Source: Neisseria canis (lineage in GTDB: Bacteria; Pseudomonadota; Gammaproteobacteria; Burkholderiales; Neisseriaceae). From it: DNA of 64,000 bases. The first letter of the stretch is position 1, and each line of letters begins with the position of its first letter. The stretch covers positions 1,178,001 through 1,242,000 of the forward strand of contig NZ_LR134313.1 of the NCBI RefSeq assembly GCF_900636765.1. Direction: 5' to 3'. This document shows, in pieces, positions 52,442-61,063 of this stretch. The position numbers and the translations under genes were made by a program. The notes below the pieces were generated by a model. The model was given only the letters and a program-made list of their open reading frames with translations. It had not been told where the DNA came from and searched no databases.

Positions 52442-53347
52442 CTAAAAATTGCCCAGAATGTCGGCAATCTGCGCCCGCAGCCAGCACAGGGCCGGGTCGT
52501 GCGCGTTGCGCGGGTGCCAGATCTGGCCGAACACGAAAGGCGGGATCGGCAGTGGCGGCTCGAAGCGGCGCAGGCCGGGAGTTTGCGTCTCGGGCGGCAG
52601 GCTGCGACGGGCGATGGTCAGGATGAATTCCGTGCCGGGCAAAAGCTCGGCGGCCACGCGCCAATGCGGCAGGCTGACGGCGATGCGGCGGCGCAAATGC
52701 CGCTGTTGCAGGGCGCGTTCGATTTCACCCTCCATGCCCGGGCGCATGGCCACCGCCACGTGCGGGCGTGTCAGCCAGGCTTGCAGAGACAAGGTGCCGC
52801 CCGGCGGCAGGCTGGCGGCATCGGCCACGCTGACGAAGCGTTCTTCAAACAGCGGCTCGTGCTGCACCTGTGCGGGCGGTTGCGGGAAAACGCCCAGCGC
52901 CAGATCGGTTTGGCCATCGGCAACGGCGGCCAGCATGGCCTCGCGGCTGCCTTGGCTGATGCCCAGCGTGATGTGCGGGGCGTGTTCGCGCAGTCGCCGC
53001 AGCAGGGCGGGCAGCAGCAGCGTGGCCGTGTAATCGGACATGGCCAGGCGGAAATGCCGCCGGCTGTGCGCGGGCGTGAATGGCTCCGGCATCACCACCT
53101 GCTGCAAGCCGGCCAGCGCCTGTTGCAGCGGTTGCTGCAAGGCCTGCGCCTTGGCACTGGGGCGCAGCGTATTGCCTTCGCGCACCAAAAGCGGGTCGTC
53201 GAACAGCTCGCGCAGCCGCGCTAGGGCATGGCTGACGGCGGGCTGGCTTTTATGCAAACGCGCGGCAGCGCGGCTGATGTGCCGCTCCTGCAATAGCACG
53301 TGCAGGGTCAGCAGCAGGTTGAGGTCGATGCGGCTCAGATTATTCAT
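52442..53347 (-). CDS. LysR family transcriptional regulator
   Basis: 301 residues from ATG 53347; a TTG at 53362 is an alternative. LysR winged helix at 1-60 (LNLLLTLHVLLQERHISRAAARLHKSQPAVSHALARLRE, quoted only as the HTH segment HISRAAARLHKSQPAVSHAL), then the periplasmic-binding-like sensor domain with FRLAMSDYTATLLLPALL. Divergent from a DMT transporter gene it most likely controls across 95 bp. GC is visibly higher than that of the flanking genes and no DUS is present, suggesting acquisition from another proteobacterium. Confidence 0.9.
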   Translation of the reverse strand: MNNLSRIDLNLLLTLHVLLQERHISRAAARLHKSQPAVSHALARLRELFDDPLLVREGNTLRPSAKAQALQQPLQQALAGLQQVVMPEPFTPAHSRRHFRLAMSDYTATLLLPALLRRLREHAPHITLGISQGSREAMLAAVADGQTDLALGVFPQPPAQVQHEPLFEERFVSVADAASLPPGGTLSLQAWLTRPHVAVAMRPGMEGEIERALQQRHLRRRIAVSLPHWRVAAELLPGTEFILTIARRSLPPETQTPGLRRFEPPLPIPPFVFGQIWHPRNAHDPALCWLRAQIADILGNF

Positions 53348-53442
53348 GGCAAGAATACCCAATATTCAAAAATAGAATTTCCATAAACTCAAAGAATAAT
53401 GAATCATGCCGCCTGAGCGAAATATTTTCAATAGGAGGCGAT

Positions 53443-53901
53443 ATGCAACCCCTGTTTTTATTGGCCGCTTTTTCAATCGGCATGGCGGTACCGTTTCAGG
53501 CCGGTGCCAATGCCTTGCTTGGTCGAACCCTGGGGCATCCCTTGTGGGCGACTTTGGTGTCGCTGCTGGTCAGTTTGTTGTGCGTGCTGCCCTTGTTGCT
53601 GTGGTTTCGCGTGCCCGCCGCCAAATTCTCGGCAGTGTCCGCGCTGCCGTGGTGGGCATGGTCGGGCGGGCTTTTGGGGGCGGCCTTCGTAACCGGCGCA
53701 TTGTTGCTGGTGCCGCGCATCGGCGCGGCGCCGTTCATGCTGTGCGTGGTGGCCGGGCAGGTGTTGATTTCGGTCGCCATCGACCATTTCGGTCTGATGG
53801 GCTTGCCGGTGAAAGCGGCCAATCCGGGGCGCATCGGCGGAGTGGCGCTGGTGCTGCTCGGCGCGGCCTGGCTGCAATGGGCCGGGCGAGGCGAAGGTTG
53901 A
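53443..53901 (+). CDS. DMT-type membrane protein, YdcZ/DUF606 family
   Basis: 152 residues, AGGAGGCGAT ribosome-binding site. Five hydrophobic segments; the family's opening MQPLFLLAAFSIGMAVPFQAGANALLGR has the typical small-residue helix, followed by WWAWSGGLLGAAFVTGALLL and MLCVVAGQVLISVAID. Small drug/metabolite transporter-like proteins of unknown substrate. High GC like its divergent LysR partner. It has no terminator and is followed by a GC-rich scar-like stretch. Confidence 0.85.
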   Translation: MQPLFLLAAFSIGMAVPFQAGANALLGRTLGHPLWATLVSLLVSLLCVLPLLLWFRVPAAKFSAVSALPWWAWSGGLLGAAFVTGALLLVPRIGAAPFMLCVVAGQVLISVAIDHFGLMGLPVKAANPGRIGGVALVLLGAAWLQWAGRGEG

Positions 53902-54025
53902 ATCCACGGAGTGTGGATGCCCTCTGCGCACGCGGTTTGCGCTCAATTTCGCCGCGTGCGTGTGTGCTTGCGTCCGCACAACCTACGGGCGTGGCAAACC
54001 GTTTGCCCTATCGAATGGAGGACTT
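53902..54025. other. Spacer between the DMT gene and the aldehyde dehydrogenase
   Basis: 124 bp, GC-rich and repetitive in CGCGTG/GTGCG motifs. Looks like the edge of the imported LysR/DMT block; ends with TGGAGGAC, the ribosome-binding site of the next gene. No gene seen. Confidence 0.4.
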
Positions 54026-55462
54026 ATGCAAGCGATAAAACCATTATTGGCACACCCCGATGTTTCGTTTTCTCCACTGGAGCAAGGGATTGAAGTGAAC
54101 AACCCGGCCACGGGCGAAACGCTGGCCTATGTGCGCAAAACCGATAAAGCCGCGCTCAGCGCTTTGATTGAACGCGCCGCGGCGGCGCAAAAAGTTTGGG
54201 CGGCCAAAACCGCATTGGAGCGCGCCGATATTTTGTGGCAATGGTACGGTTTGATTAAAAGCAATCGAGAAAACCTCGCCCGCCTGATGACGATGGAGCA
54301 GGGCAAAAGCCTCACGGAAGCGCGCGGCGAAATCGATTATGCGGCGGGCTTTATCCGCTGGTTTGCCGAAGAAGCGCGCCGCATCGACGGCGATGTGCTG
54401 ACCAGTGTGAAACCCACGCAGAAGCTGCTGGTGATCCGCCAACCGATCGGCGTGGCCGCCGCAATCACACCCTGGAATTTTCCCGCAGCCATGATTACCC
54501 GCAAAGCGGCTCCGGCTTTGGCGGTGGGTTGCGCGATGTTGGTTAAGCCGGCAAGCCTCACGCCTTTGAGCGCGTATGCGTTGGCGGTGTTGGCATACAA
54601 AGCAGGCATTCCGCGCGATTTGCTGGCGGTGGTGAGCGGCAGCGCGGGCGAAATCAGCCAAACGTTCGCCGAAAATGAAACCGTGCGCAAAATCAGCTTT
54701 ACCGGTTCGACCGAAACCGGTGTCAAAATCTTTGCCGCGAGTGCACCGCAGATTAAAAAACTCAGCTTGGAGCTGGGCGGCAATGCGCCGTTTATCGTGT
54801 TTGATGACGCCGATTTGGATAAAGCCGTGGAAGGCGTGTTGGCCAGCAAGTTCCGCAACAGCGGCCAAACCTGCGTCTGCACCAACCGCGTGTATGTGCA
54901 TGCCTCGGTTTATGATGCGTTCTGCAACAAGCTGGCCGCGCGCATGGCTGCGTTCAAATTGGGCAACGGTTTGGAAGAGGGCGTGAACCAGGGGCCTTTG
55001 ATTGATGAAAAAGCGGTTGCCAAAGTGGAAGAGCATATCGAAGACGCGCTGGCCAAAGGCGCGGAATGTTTGGTCGGCGGCAAACGCAGCAGCTTGGGCG
55101 GCACTTTTTTCGAGCCGACCTTGTTGTGCGGCGTTCACGCCGGTATGAAAGTGGCCTCGGAAGAAACCTTCGGCCCGCTGTGCCCTGTGTTCCGGTTTGA
55201 AACCGAAGAAGAAGCCGTGGCTGCCGCCAACAACACCGAATTCGGCTTGGCCGCTTATTTCTACACGGAAAACGCCGCCCGCCAATGGCGCGTGGGCGAA
55301 GCCTTGGAATATGGCATGGTGGGCGTGAACACAGGCTTGATCAGCAACGAAGTTGCCCCGTTCGGCGGCGTAAAATCAAGTGGCTTGGGGCGCGAGGGCA
55401 GCAAATACGGAGCAGACGAATATTTGGAATTGAAATATCTTTGTATCGATGTGGCCGGGTAA
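54026..55462 (+). CDS. gabD: NAD(P)-dependent succinate-semialdehyde-type aldehyde dehydrogenase
   Basis: 478 residues from ATG 54026 (GGAG 6 nt upstream; the frame extends further without support). Catalytic Cys283 (NSGQTCVCTNR) and general base Glu249 (SLELGGNAPF); Rossmann block ITPWNFPAAMITRKAAPALA and FTGSTETG. Closest in pattern to GabD (second Cys two residues after the nucleophile, as in E. coli GabD). Oxidises succinate semialdehyde to succinate in GABA use. The gene has host-like composition and a DUS hairpin after it. Confidence 0.88.
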   Translation: MQAIKPLLAHPDVSFSPLEQGIEVNNPATGETLAYVRKTDKAALSALIERAAAAQKVWAAKTALERADILWQWYGLIKSNRENLARLMTMEQGKSLTEARGEIDYAAGFIRWFAEEARRIDGDVLTSVKPTQKLLVIRQPIGVAAAITPWNFPAAMITRKAAPALAVGCAMLVKPASLTPLSAYALAVLAYKAGIPRDLLAVVSGSAGEISQTFAENETVRKISFTGSTETGVKIFAASAPQIKKLSLELGGNAPFIVFDDADLDKAVEGVLASKFRNSGQTCVCTNRVYVHASVYDAFCNKLAARMAAFKLGNGLEEGVNQGPLIDEKAVAKVEEHIEDALAKGAECLVGGKRSSLGGTFFEPTLLCGVHAGMKVASEETFGPLCPVFRFETEEEAVAAANNTEFGLAAYFYTENAARQWRVGEALEYGMVGVNTGLISNEVAPFGGVKSSGLGREGSKYGADEYLELKYLCIDVAG

Positions 55463-55467
55463 TAATA

Positions 55468-55500
55468 AATGCCTGTCTGAAAAAGTTTCAGACAGGCATT
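55468..55500. terminator. DUS inverted pair, terminator of gabD
   Basis: AAATGCCTGTCTGAAA and its complement with a 3-nt loop, 5 bp after the stop; also ends the convergent small gene. Confidence 0.82.
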
Positions 55501-55524
55501 CTTGTGTTTTCCGGATTGACCGCT

Positions 55525-55770
55525 TTAATTGGTTAGGCATTTCTGTTTGTCTATCGCCTGACCCACGCTTACGCCGTATTGGTAATTGGGGTTTTTGGCA
55601 TTGCCGGGCAAACGCTGGTTCACTTCGGCATGAGCCAGATAATCGGCCAGAATTTCTTTTTCTTCATCAGTTAACATGCTCAATTTACCGGCATGCTTTT
55701 GAATATCTTCTTTGCTGTTCAATACGACATTTTTAGGATCGCCAAAGAATAAAGTAAGTAGTTTGCGCAT
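55525..55770 (-). CDS. Uncharacterised small protein
   Basis: 81 residues, no signal peptide or membrane segment beyond a weakly hydrophobic start (MRKLLTLFFG). Charged helical middle (SKEDIQKHAGKLSMLTDEEKEILADYLAHAEVN, partly quoted as LTDEEKEILADYLA) and a C-terminal GVSVGQAIDKQKCLTN. The middle resembles the helix pair of c-type cytochrome-like or regulator subunits only superficially. Function unknown. A 16-bp palindrome CTTTAAAATTTTAAAG (55817-55832) lies 47 bp upstream. Confidence 0.65.
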   Translation of the reverse strand: MRKLLTLFFGDPKNVVLNSKEDIQKHAGKLSMLTDEEKEILADYLAHAEVNQRLPGNAKNPNYQYGVSVGQAIDKQKCLTN

Positions 55771-55816
55771 TTTATTTACCGTAGTTGTAGGATAACCTTA
55801 AAACACAGGCATTACC

Positions 55817-55832
55817 TTTAAAATTTTAAAGA
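55817..55832. promoter_or_regulatory. 16-bp perfect palindrome upstream of the 81-residue gene
   Basis: CTTTAAAATTTTAAAG, flanked at a distance by ACAGGC and GCCTGT. Operator-like size and position; no regulator can be named. Confidence 0.35.
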
Positions 55833-56033
55833 ACGAGCCTGTTTTTGTGTTGTTGTGAAGCTGACGTTGATGCAGCCATATTATAGATATTCGGTTAAAA
55901 AATCAACTAAACGGTATTTTTATTTTAGTTAAGCTGATTCAAGCAGGCTTAAAAATTTGGCTAAATTGATATTTCTATGAGCTTAGCCGAGTGTTGTCTG
56001 ATTTGTAGGGTGTTGGAAAAATGCCGGATAGAA

Positions 56034-56360
56034 TCAATAGCGCGGCACCGACGGATCAACCGTTTGCGACCATTCGTCAATACCGCCTTTCAGATTATAC
56101 AGTTTGTCAAAACCGGCCTCGGCCAGATACATGGCGCAATGCAGGCTGCGTATGCCGTGGTGGCAGTAAAGCACGATGGGTTTGTCGTCGGGCAATTCAT
56201 TGTGGCGCAAAGGAATCATGTTCATCGGAATGTGCACATGATTCGGCAGACTGCAAAAAGCCACTTCTTCATCTTCGCGAACATCCAATAAAACCGCGTC
56301 AGGATGCTTGGAGAGAAAAGCTTTTAGTTCAATGGGGGAGAGTTGGACAATATCGTTCAT
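56034..56360 (-). CDS. Rhodanese-like sulfurtransferase
   Basis: 108 residues, a single rhodanese domain. The active-site loop is CHHGIRS (Cys about residue 67), preceded by PIVLY; LLDVREDEEV is the second conserved block. Transfers sulfane sulfur to an acceptor; single-domain cytosolic type similar to GlpE/PspE relatives. 103 nt after the Pcm-like gene, same strand. Confidence 0.9.
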   Translation of the reverse strand: MNDIVQLSPIELKAFLSKHPDAVLLDVREDEEVAFCSLPNHVHIPMNMIPLRHNELPDDKPIVLYCHHGIRSLHCAMYLAEAGFDKLYNLKGGIDEWSQTVDPSVPRY

Positions 56361-56463
56361 AATCGGGTGGATGTGTTAAGTGTGGCGTTATTCCTGCCGG
56401 GTTATGCAAACCCGCTATAAAAACAAGCTGCTTATTCAAGCAGCTTGCGGGAATGACAGACTT

Positions 56464-57120
56464 TTAAAAATGAAATTTCGAAGGCTTGGCAACGGTAGGC
56501 GCCTGAAGGCCTGCAACCGAAGTGTCAAATAAAGTAACCGAAGTATATTCATCACCGTTGCGCGTGATTTGCAGCGCGTGTTGAACTGGCGAGCCGCCTG
56601 TAATGATGACCAAACGGCCGCCGTCTTTCAATTGGCTTTTCAACACTTCAGGCACATCCGGAACGCTGCCGCCGACATAAATCGCATCGAAAGGCGCGCC
56701 GCCCACTTGCCCGGCCAAGCCGTCGCCGTTTTGATAAATAATGTTGGTCAGCCCCACTTTATCCAAAGCAGCTTTGGCCAATGTTTGTTGCGCCGCATCC
56801 ATATCAATCGACACCACTTGCCCGGCAAGCGTGGCCAAAAGCGCAGTGGCATAGCCCGAACCGGTACCGATTTCCAATACGTTATCGGTTTTCTTCAGAG
56901 CAAGCCCCTGGATCAGGCGGGCAACGATTCGCGGCTCCAGCATTTTGCCTCCGTTGGGCAGAGGCAGGCACACGTCGGCATAGGCGTAAGGCTTTTGCTC
57001 TTCGGTAACGAATTCTTCGCGCGGAATGGCATCCAGGGCATCCAAAACATCAAAGTCCAGCACGTCCCACGGACGGATTTGCTGTTCTACCATATTGAAA
57101 CGTGCTTTTTGAAAGTCCAT
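56464..57120 (-). CDS. Protein-L-isoaspartate O-methyltransferase family protein
   Basis: 218 residues. AdoMet-binding motif I is VLEIGTGSGYATALLATL (near 80-97), with PRIVARLIQGLAL ahead of it and PEVLKSQLKDGGRLVII after. Repairs isoaspartyl residues, or is a Pcm-related methyltransferase with altered substrate. Start MDFQKARFNMVEQQIRPWDV matches the shorter Neisseria/betaproteobacterial type. Confidence 0.88.
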   Translation of the reverse strand: MDFQKARFNMVEQQIRPWDVLDFDVLDALDAIPREEFVTEEQKPYAYADVCLPLPNGGKMLEPRIVARLIQGLALKKTDNVLEIGTGSGYATALLATLAGQVVSIDMDAAQQTLAKAALDKVGLTNIIYQNGDGLAGQVGGAPFDAIYVGGSVPDVPEVLKSQLKDGGRLVIITGGSPVQHALQITRNGDEYTSVTLFDTSVAGLQAPTVAKPSKFHF

Positions 57121-57197
57121 TGATTTACTCCATTGATTTTATAGTGTGAATAGTGGTTTGGCGCTGATTATAATGCTTTTGCCTTCGTTTTAACAAC

Positions 57198-57260
57198 AAT
57201 GCCTGTCTGAAAAGACGGGTGCGCAAAATAAACGGCAAACTGCTTTTTCAGACAGGCATT
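57198..57260. terminator. DUS inverted pair, terminator of the msrC-like gene
   Basis: AATGCCTGTCTGAAAA and its complement with a loop of about 31 nt, directly after the stop of the minus-strand gene. Confidence 0.78.
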
Positions 57261-57264
57261 TAGA

Positions 57265-57759
57265 TTATGTTGCCGAAAAATGCCGGCTGCCGATTAAAAG
57301 GCAGATTTTTTGCAGAAACTCAGCATCCGTTTGGTCGAACTGGCCGGTGGTTTCGGAATCGACATCCAACACCGCCGCAACCTTCCCGCCTTGACCGAAA
57401 ACAGGCACAACGATTTCCGATTGGGAAAGCGAGGAGCAGGCAATATGATCAGGATGTTGGTTAACATCGGACACAATCACCGTTTGCGCTTGCGCCAAGC
57501 TCTGCCCGCACACCCCGCGGCCATAAGCGATACGGGTACATGCCGGCGGGCCCTGAAAAGGGCCGAGCACCAAGCCGCCATCTTGTTCAACCAAATAAAA
57601 GCCGACCCAGAGCCAGCCGAACGAGCTTTTCAACACAGCCGTGATGTTGGCCAAATTGGCAATCAAATTAGGTTCACCGTCAATCAAAGCTTCGATTTGC
57701 GGTAAAATTTCCCGATACATTTCAGATTTATCGGATGATGAGAAAGTGATTTCGTGCAT
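57265..57759 (-). CDS. msrC: Free methionine-(R)-sulfoxide reductase (GAF domain)
   Basis: 164 residues, one GAF domain. The three cysteines of the family are Cys74 (ACTRIAYGRG), Cys84 (GVCGQSL) and Cys108 (HIACSSLSQSEIVVPV), with the same spacing (10 and 24) as the E. coli enzyme. It reduces free Met-R-sulfoxide via Cys disulfide chemistry, protecting against oxidants. Alone on its transcript. Confidence 0.9.
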   Translation of the reverse strand: MHEITFSSSDKSEMYREILPQIEALIDGEPNLIANLANITAVLKSSFGWLWVGFYLVEQDGGLVLGPFQGPPACTRIAYGRGVCGQSLAQAQTVIVSDVNQHPDHIACSSLSQSEIVVPVFGQGGKVAAVLDVDSETTGQFDQTDAEFLQKICLLIGSRHFSAT

Positions 57760-57988
57760 ATCTGATTTTCGTTTTGGTATGGATTCGAATATTTTAAACG
57801 GGTTGCCGGTTGAAACCGTGATCTTGCTGAAACACCGTTTCAGCCTTTCGCCGTCTTTTCGCTACCGAAAAAGCAGGCACAGCGCGGCAAACCGAAAACC
57901 GGATTACTATATCATGTCGAGTTACAGCCTGCTACAAAACTTCAAGACGCTACAAATAATTTGCGGTACAATTCGCCAAAGTCGGCAA

Positions 57989-58000
57989 TGCCTGTCTGAA
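57989..58000 (+). repeat. Single DUS upstream of tpiA (last host-dialect DUS in the window)
   Basis: Exact TGCCTGTCTGAA, 25 bp before tpiA; no further copy is seen to the right. Confidence 0.9.
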
Positions 58001-58025
58001 AAACAGATAAGAAAGGAAGCAAACC

Positions 58026-58781
58026 ATGTGGGATAAAAAATGGGTGATCGGCAATTGGAAGATGAACGGCCAGTTGCAGAATAATAATGCATTGGTTCAC
58101 AAACTGCGCTCTTTACCCAAAATGGAGAAAGTATGTATCGGCATATCTCCGCCCACCGTATATCTTTCCCAAGTGCATAACGCCGTAAATATCGTGCTCG
58201 AAAACAAAATCCATACCTGCGCGCAGGATGTCAGCCGATTTAACGGCAGCGGTGCCTACACAGGGGAAGTGTCCGCCGAAATGATGAAAGATGTGGGCGT
58301 TGACATCGTATTGATCGGCCATTCCGAGCGCAGCCTCTATTTCAACGAAAAAAACGATGTGCAGCGCCATAAAATCGAAAACGTGCTCAATGTGGGCCTA
58401 ACCCCGCTTTTATGCGTGGGCGAAAGCCTGAAAGAGCGTGAAGACGGTCGGGAGAAAGAAGCGGTGGCCTATCAGCTTTCCGTATTCAAGGGGCTGAAAA
58501 CCAAACATTTTGCCGTAGCCTATGAGCCCGTGTGGGCAATCGGAACCGGCAAAGTGGCCACAAAAGAACAAATTGCAGATATGCACGATTTCATTTACAA
58601 CGAAATCTTGTCATTGTGCGGAGAAGATGCTAATATCCGCATTCTTTACGGCGGCAGTGTAAACGATAAAAACGCAGCTGAAATTTTTACCGTTCCGCAT
58701 GTGGACGGTGCTTTGGTAGGCGGCGCATCACTTAAATACGAATCGTTTACCGCGATTATCCAAGCCGCCCAAGATGCTTGA
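58026..58781 (+). CDS. tpiA: Triosephosphate isomerase
   Basis: 251 residues. Catalytic Lys in GNWKMNG, His in IGHSERS, Glu in [12 protein letters not shown], and the phosphate-site [10 protein letters not shown]. Interconverts DHAP and glyceraldehyde-3-phosphate. Nine bases before secG; the tpiA-secG-tRNA-Leu order is common in bacteria. Confidence 0.97.
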   Translation: MWDKKWVIGNWKMNGQLQNNNALVHKLRSLPKMEKVCIGISPPTVYLSQVHNAVNIVLENKIHTCAQDVSRFNGSGAYTGEVSAEMMKDVGVDIVLIGHSERSLYFNEKNDVQRHKIENVLNVGLTPLLCVGESLKEREDGREKEAVAYQLSVFKGLKTKHFAVAYEPVWAIGTGKVATKEQIADMHDFIYNEILSLCGEDANIRILYGGSVNDKNAAEIFTVPHVDGALVGGASLKYESFTAIIQAAQDA

Positions 58782-58790
58782 AGAACATTT

Positions 58791-59138
58791 ATGGAAACCA
58801 TTAAAACCGTTATTTGGTTATTGAATATTTTTGCTTCGATTACCGTGATTATCTTGGTGCTGATGCAGCAAGGTAAAGGCGCAGATGCAGGTGCCACATT
58901 CGGAGGAAGCGGTAGCGCGCAGGGCGTTTTCGGTTCGGCCGGCAGCGCAAATTTCTTAAGCCGCGCCACAGCCATTGCCGCAACGGTTTTTTTTGCCAGC
59001 TGCCTTAGCTTGGTATACATTAACACCCATGTTCCGAAACACGGAATAGACTTCAGTACGGTGCAGCAGCAAAACGCACCGGCACAAACGGAACACAATA
59101 CAAAAATCCCGACCAAACCGGCTTCGGGTGCACAGTAA
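58791..59138 (+). CDS. secG: Preprotein translocase subunit SecG
   Basis: 115 residues. Two membrane helices (TVIWLLNIFASITVIILVLMQ and ATAIAATVFFASCLSLVYI) with the conserved QQGKGADAGATFGGSGSAQGVFGSAG loop, partly quoted; a hydrophilic C-terminal tail. Assists SecYE-mediated export. Probably cotranscribed with tpiA and the downstream tRNA. Confidence 0.95.
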   Translation: METIKTVIWLLNIFASITVIILVLMQQGKGADAGATFGGSGSAQGVFGSAGSANFLSRATAIAATVFFASCLSLVYINTHVPKHGIDFSTVQQQNAPAQTEHNTKIPTKPASGAQ

Positions 59139-59148
59139 AAATCATTAT

Positions 59149-59234
59149 GCCGACATGGTGAAATTGGTAGACACGCCATCTTGAGGGGGTGGTGACCTTA
59201 GGTCGTATGAGTTCAAGTCTCATTGTCGGCACCA
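59149..59234 (+). tRNA. tRNA-Leu (anticodon GAG)
   Basis: 86 nt including encoded CCA. The acceptor stem GCCGACA pairs with TGTCGGC; the anticodon loop TTGAGGG carries GAG at 59183-59185 on a 5-bp stem (CCATC/GGTGG). A long variable arm follows, as in class II tRNAs, and the T-loop is GTTCAAGTC. Its 3' end is the likely integration site (attL side) of the element that begins directly after. Confidence 0.95.
59210..59234 (+). other. Probable attachment site (attL) in the tRNA-Leu 3' end
   Basis: P4-type integrases usually recombine at tRNA 3' ends. The integrase starts 222 bp downstream and points away from the tRNA. The second copy needed to prove it (attR) is not in the window, so the extent is inferred. 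Confidence 0.5.
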
Positions 59235-59241
59235 TCAAAAG

Positions 59242-59271
59242 AAAACAGCCCAATTTTCGGGCTGTTTTTTT
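59242..59271 (+). terminator. Terminator after tRNA-Leu
   Basis: AACAGCCC (59244-59251) pairs with GGGCTGTT (59259-59266) followed by a T-run. Confidence 0.88.
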
Positions 59272-59343
59272 ACGTCTAATACCGTCTAACGCCATAAACC
59301 AAGATTCAAGCATAGCAAGGCTTTCAGACCGATTAAGGGTGTT

Positions 59344-59355
59344 TTCAGACGGCCT
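59344..59355 (-). repeat. Foreign-dialect DUS (AG-DUS) in the island
   Basis: TTCAGACGGCCT is the exact complement of AGGCCGTCTGAA, the AG-DUS dialect, which differs from the host 12-mer. Confidence 0.75.
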
Positions 59356-59404
59356 TAATTATCCGATACAGTAAAATCCCGTCCAATTGAATAAACCAAA
59401 AAAC

Positions 59405-59453
59405 GGGGGTATATTTAGGGGTATCTGAAAAACACCCCTAAAAAAATACCCCC
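59405..59453. promoter_or_regulatory. Large G/C hairpin immediately before the integrase start
   Basis: GGGGGTAT and TTTAGGGGT on the left pair with ACCCCTAAA and ATACCCCC on the right, ending 2 nt before the ATG. Repeated GGGGTAT units also resemble arm-type integrase sites. No ribosome-binding site is visible, so the hairpin may limit translation or act as an autoregulatory site. Confidence 0.6.
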
Positions 59454-59455
59454 AA

Positions 59456-60667
59456 ATGCCGCTAAATGACCGCCAAATAAGGAATGCCAAGCCCGCTGCC
59501 AAGCCATACAAACTAGCAGATGGCAAGGGCATGTTTTTACAGGTTACACCAGCGGGCGGGAAGTTATGGCGGCTGAAATACCGCATAGACGGCAAAGAAA
59601 AATTACTTTCAATCGGCAAATATCCCACCGTTTCTTTAAGCGAAGCCCGAGAAGCCGCCGAAAATGCCCGCCGCCTGATTGCAACAGGGCAAGACCCCAG
59701 CGCAGCCAAGCAACAGGCCAAGCAAGAGCGGCAGGCTGCCCTACTGAATACCTTTGAAGCAATAACGCGCCGATGGCATAGCGAGAATCTGCACCGTTGG
59801 AAGCCTGACAATGCCGCCCGCATTCTCAATCACTTTTCAAAAGACGTTTTCCCGTATATCGGCGGGCAACAGATAGACGGCATAGCCGTATCAGACGTGA
59901 AAGCCGTAATTGAGCGTATAGCCGCCCGCAATGCAACGGCCACCGCAGAGAAAATCAGACAATGGATAGCAGCCGTTTACGGCTATGCCGCCATGTTGGA
60001 AATAACCGACCGTAACCCTGCCGCCCCATTGCGTGGCTTTTTGGCCAAAGCGGAAACCCGCCATTTACCCGCTTTGCCTCGTGAAGAACTGGCCGAGTTT
60101 TACCGCCGCTTGATATTGGCCGATATTGACCCGCAGAACCGTATAGCCGTAATGCTGGTTATGCTGGTGTTCATAAGAAGCACCGAATTACGCGGCGGGC
60201 AATGGAGTGAGATAGACTGGCAGGCAAAAACATGGACTATCCCCGCCGAGCGAATGAAGCTACCCCGCGCCCATGTGATACCGCTTTCAGATTGGGCGCT
60301 GGAATTATTGCAAGAGCTACACGGCCACACAGGGCAAACGCCTTATCTATTCCCTAGCCGCACAAAAACGGCAGGCTTTATCAGCGAAGCTACCTTAAAC
60401 CGCATTATTGAGCGGCTAGGTTACAAAGGAACGGCCACGCCGCACGGTTTCCGTAGCTTGGCAAGCAGTATATTAAACGAACAGAACTTTAACCCCGATG
60501 CCATAGAACGGCAGCTTGCCCATGTGCCGAAAGATAAAATCCGCGCCGCCTACAATCGGGCGGAATACTGGCCGCATAGGGTAGAAATGATGCAATGGTA
60601 TTCAGATTATTTGCGTGAGCGTTGCAACCAAGCCCGCACCATGATTGAAACAGATAGCCAAGAATAG
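59456..60667 (+). CDS. int: P4-type tyrosine integrase
   Basis: 403 residues. N-terminal arm-binding DUF4102 domain (about 1-88: LADGKGMFLQVTPAGGKLWRL, split across the beta strands), a core-binding SAM-like domain (about 98-180) and the catalytic domain with Arg241 (FIRSTELRGG), His330 and Arg333 (PHGFR), His356 (LAHVPKD) and Tyr366 (AAYNRAEY). It integrates the element into the adjacent tRNA-Leu. Looks intact. Confidence 0.95.
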   Translation: MPLNDRQIRNAKPAAKPYKLADGKGMFLQVTPAGGKLWRLKYRIDGKEKLLSIGKYPTVSLSEAREAAENARRLIATGQDPSAAKQQAKQERQAALLNTFEAITRRWHSENLHRWKPDNAARILNHFSKDVFPYIGGQQIDGIAVSDVKAVIERIAARNATATAEKIRQWIAAVYGYAAMLEITDRNPAAPLRGFLAKAETRHLPALPREELAEFYRRLILADIDPQNRIAVMLVMLVFIRSTELRGGQWSEIDWQAKTWTIPAERMKLPRAHVIPLSDWALELLQELHGHTGQTPYLFPSRTKTAGFISEATLNRIIERLGYKGTATPHGFRSLASSILNEQNFNPDAIERQLAHVPKDKIRAAYNRAEYWPHRVEMMQWYSDYLRERCNQARTMIETDSQE

Positions 60668-60685
60668 GTTGTTTTAAGAACGCAT

Positions 60686-60713
60686 AACACCAGCCCGCCG
60701 CTGGTGTTTTTTT
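60686..60713 (+). terminator. Terminator of the integrase gene
   Basis: AACACCAGC (60686-60694) pairs with GCTGGTGTT (60700-60708), followed by T residues. Confidence 0.88.
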
Positions 60714-60794
60714 ATGCCGTTATACGATATTGGATTGTTTTAGATGATACTAAGTAGTAACATAGAAACAAATGCAAGAGAAAGGAGTTGAATC

Positions 60795-61061
60795 ATGGCA
60801 GCCATTATGACGAGCAGGGAATTTAACCAAAACACCAGCCGGGCAATGCGCGAAGCAGACAATGCACCGTTGATGATAACCAACAGGGGCAAGCCCTCGT
60901 TTGTACTGTTGAGCTATGCCGAATATCAAAAGCTGGCAGGCAAACCCCAAAGCGCACTTGATGTATTGATGGCTATAGAATGCCCCGATGCGGCCGATAT
61001 AGAACTTGAAGTACCACCGAGAAGCCAAGCACAACGCCGCAAAGTGGATTTTGGGGAGTAA
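60795..61061 (+). CDS. Phd/YefM family antitoxin
   Basis: 88 residues with AAAGGAG upstream. N-terminal Phd DNA-binding fold: MTSREFNQNTSRAMREAD...PLMITNRGKPSFVLLSYAEYQKL. The C-terminal 30 residues (EVPPRSQAQRRKVDFGE) are the likely toxin-wrapping segment. It should autorepress the operon and neutralise the PIN toxin that starts 2 nt later. Confidence 0.9.
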   Translation: MAAIMTSREFNQNTSRAMREADNAPLMITNRGKPSFVLLSYAEYQKLAGKPQSALDVLMAIECPDAADIELEVPPRSQAQRRKVDFGE

Positions 61062-61063
61062 CC

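Noticed and set aside
37369..58000. Arrays of short palindromes that could suggest a CRISPR locus
   Set aside because: The repeats are uptake sequences dispersed singly or in pairs, with no regular spacers and no cas genes.
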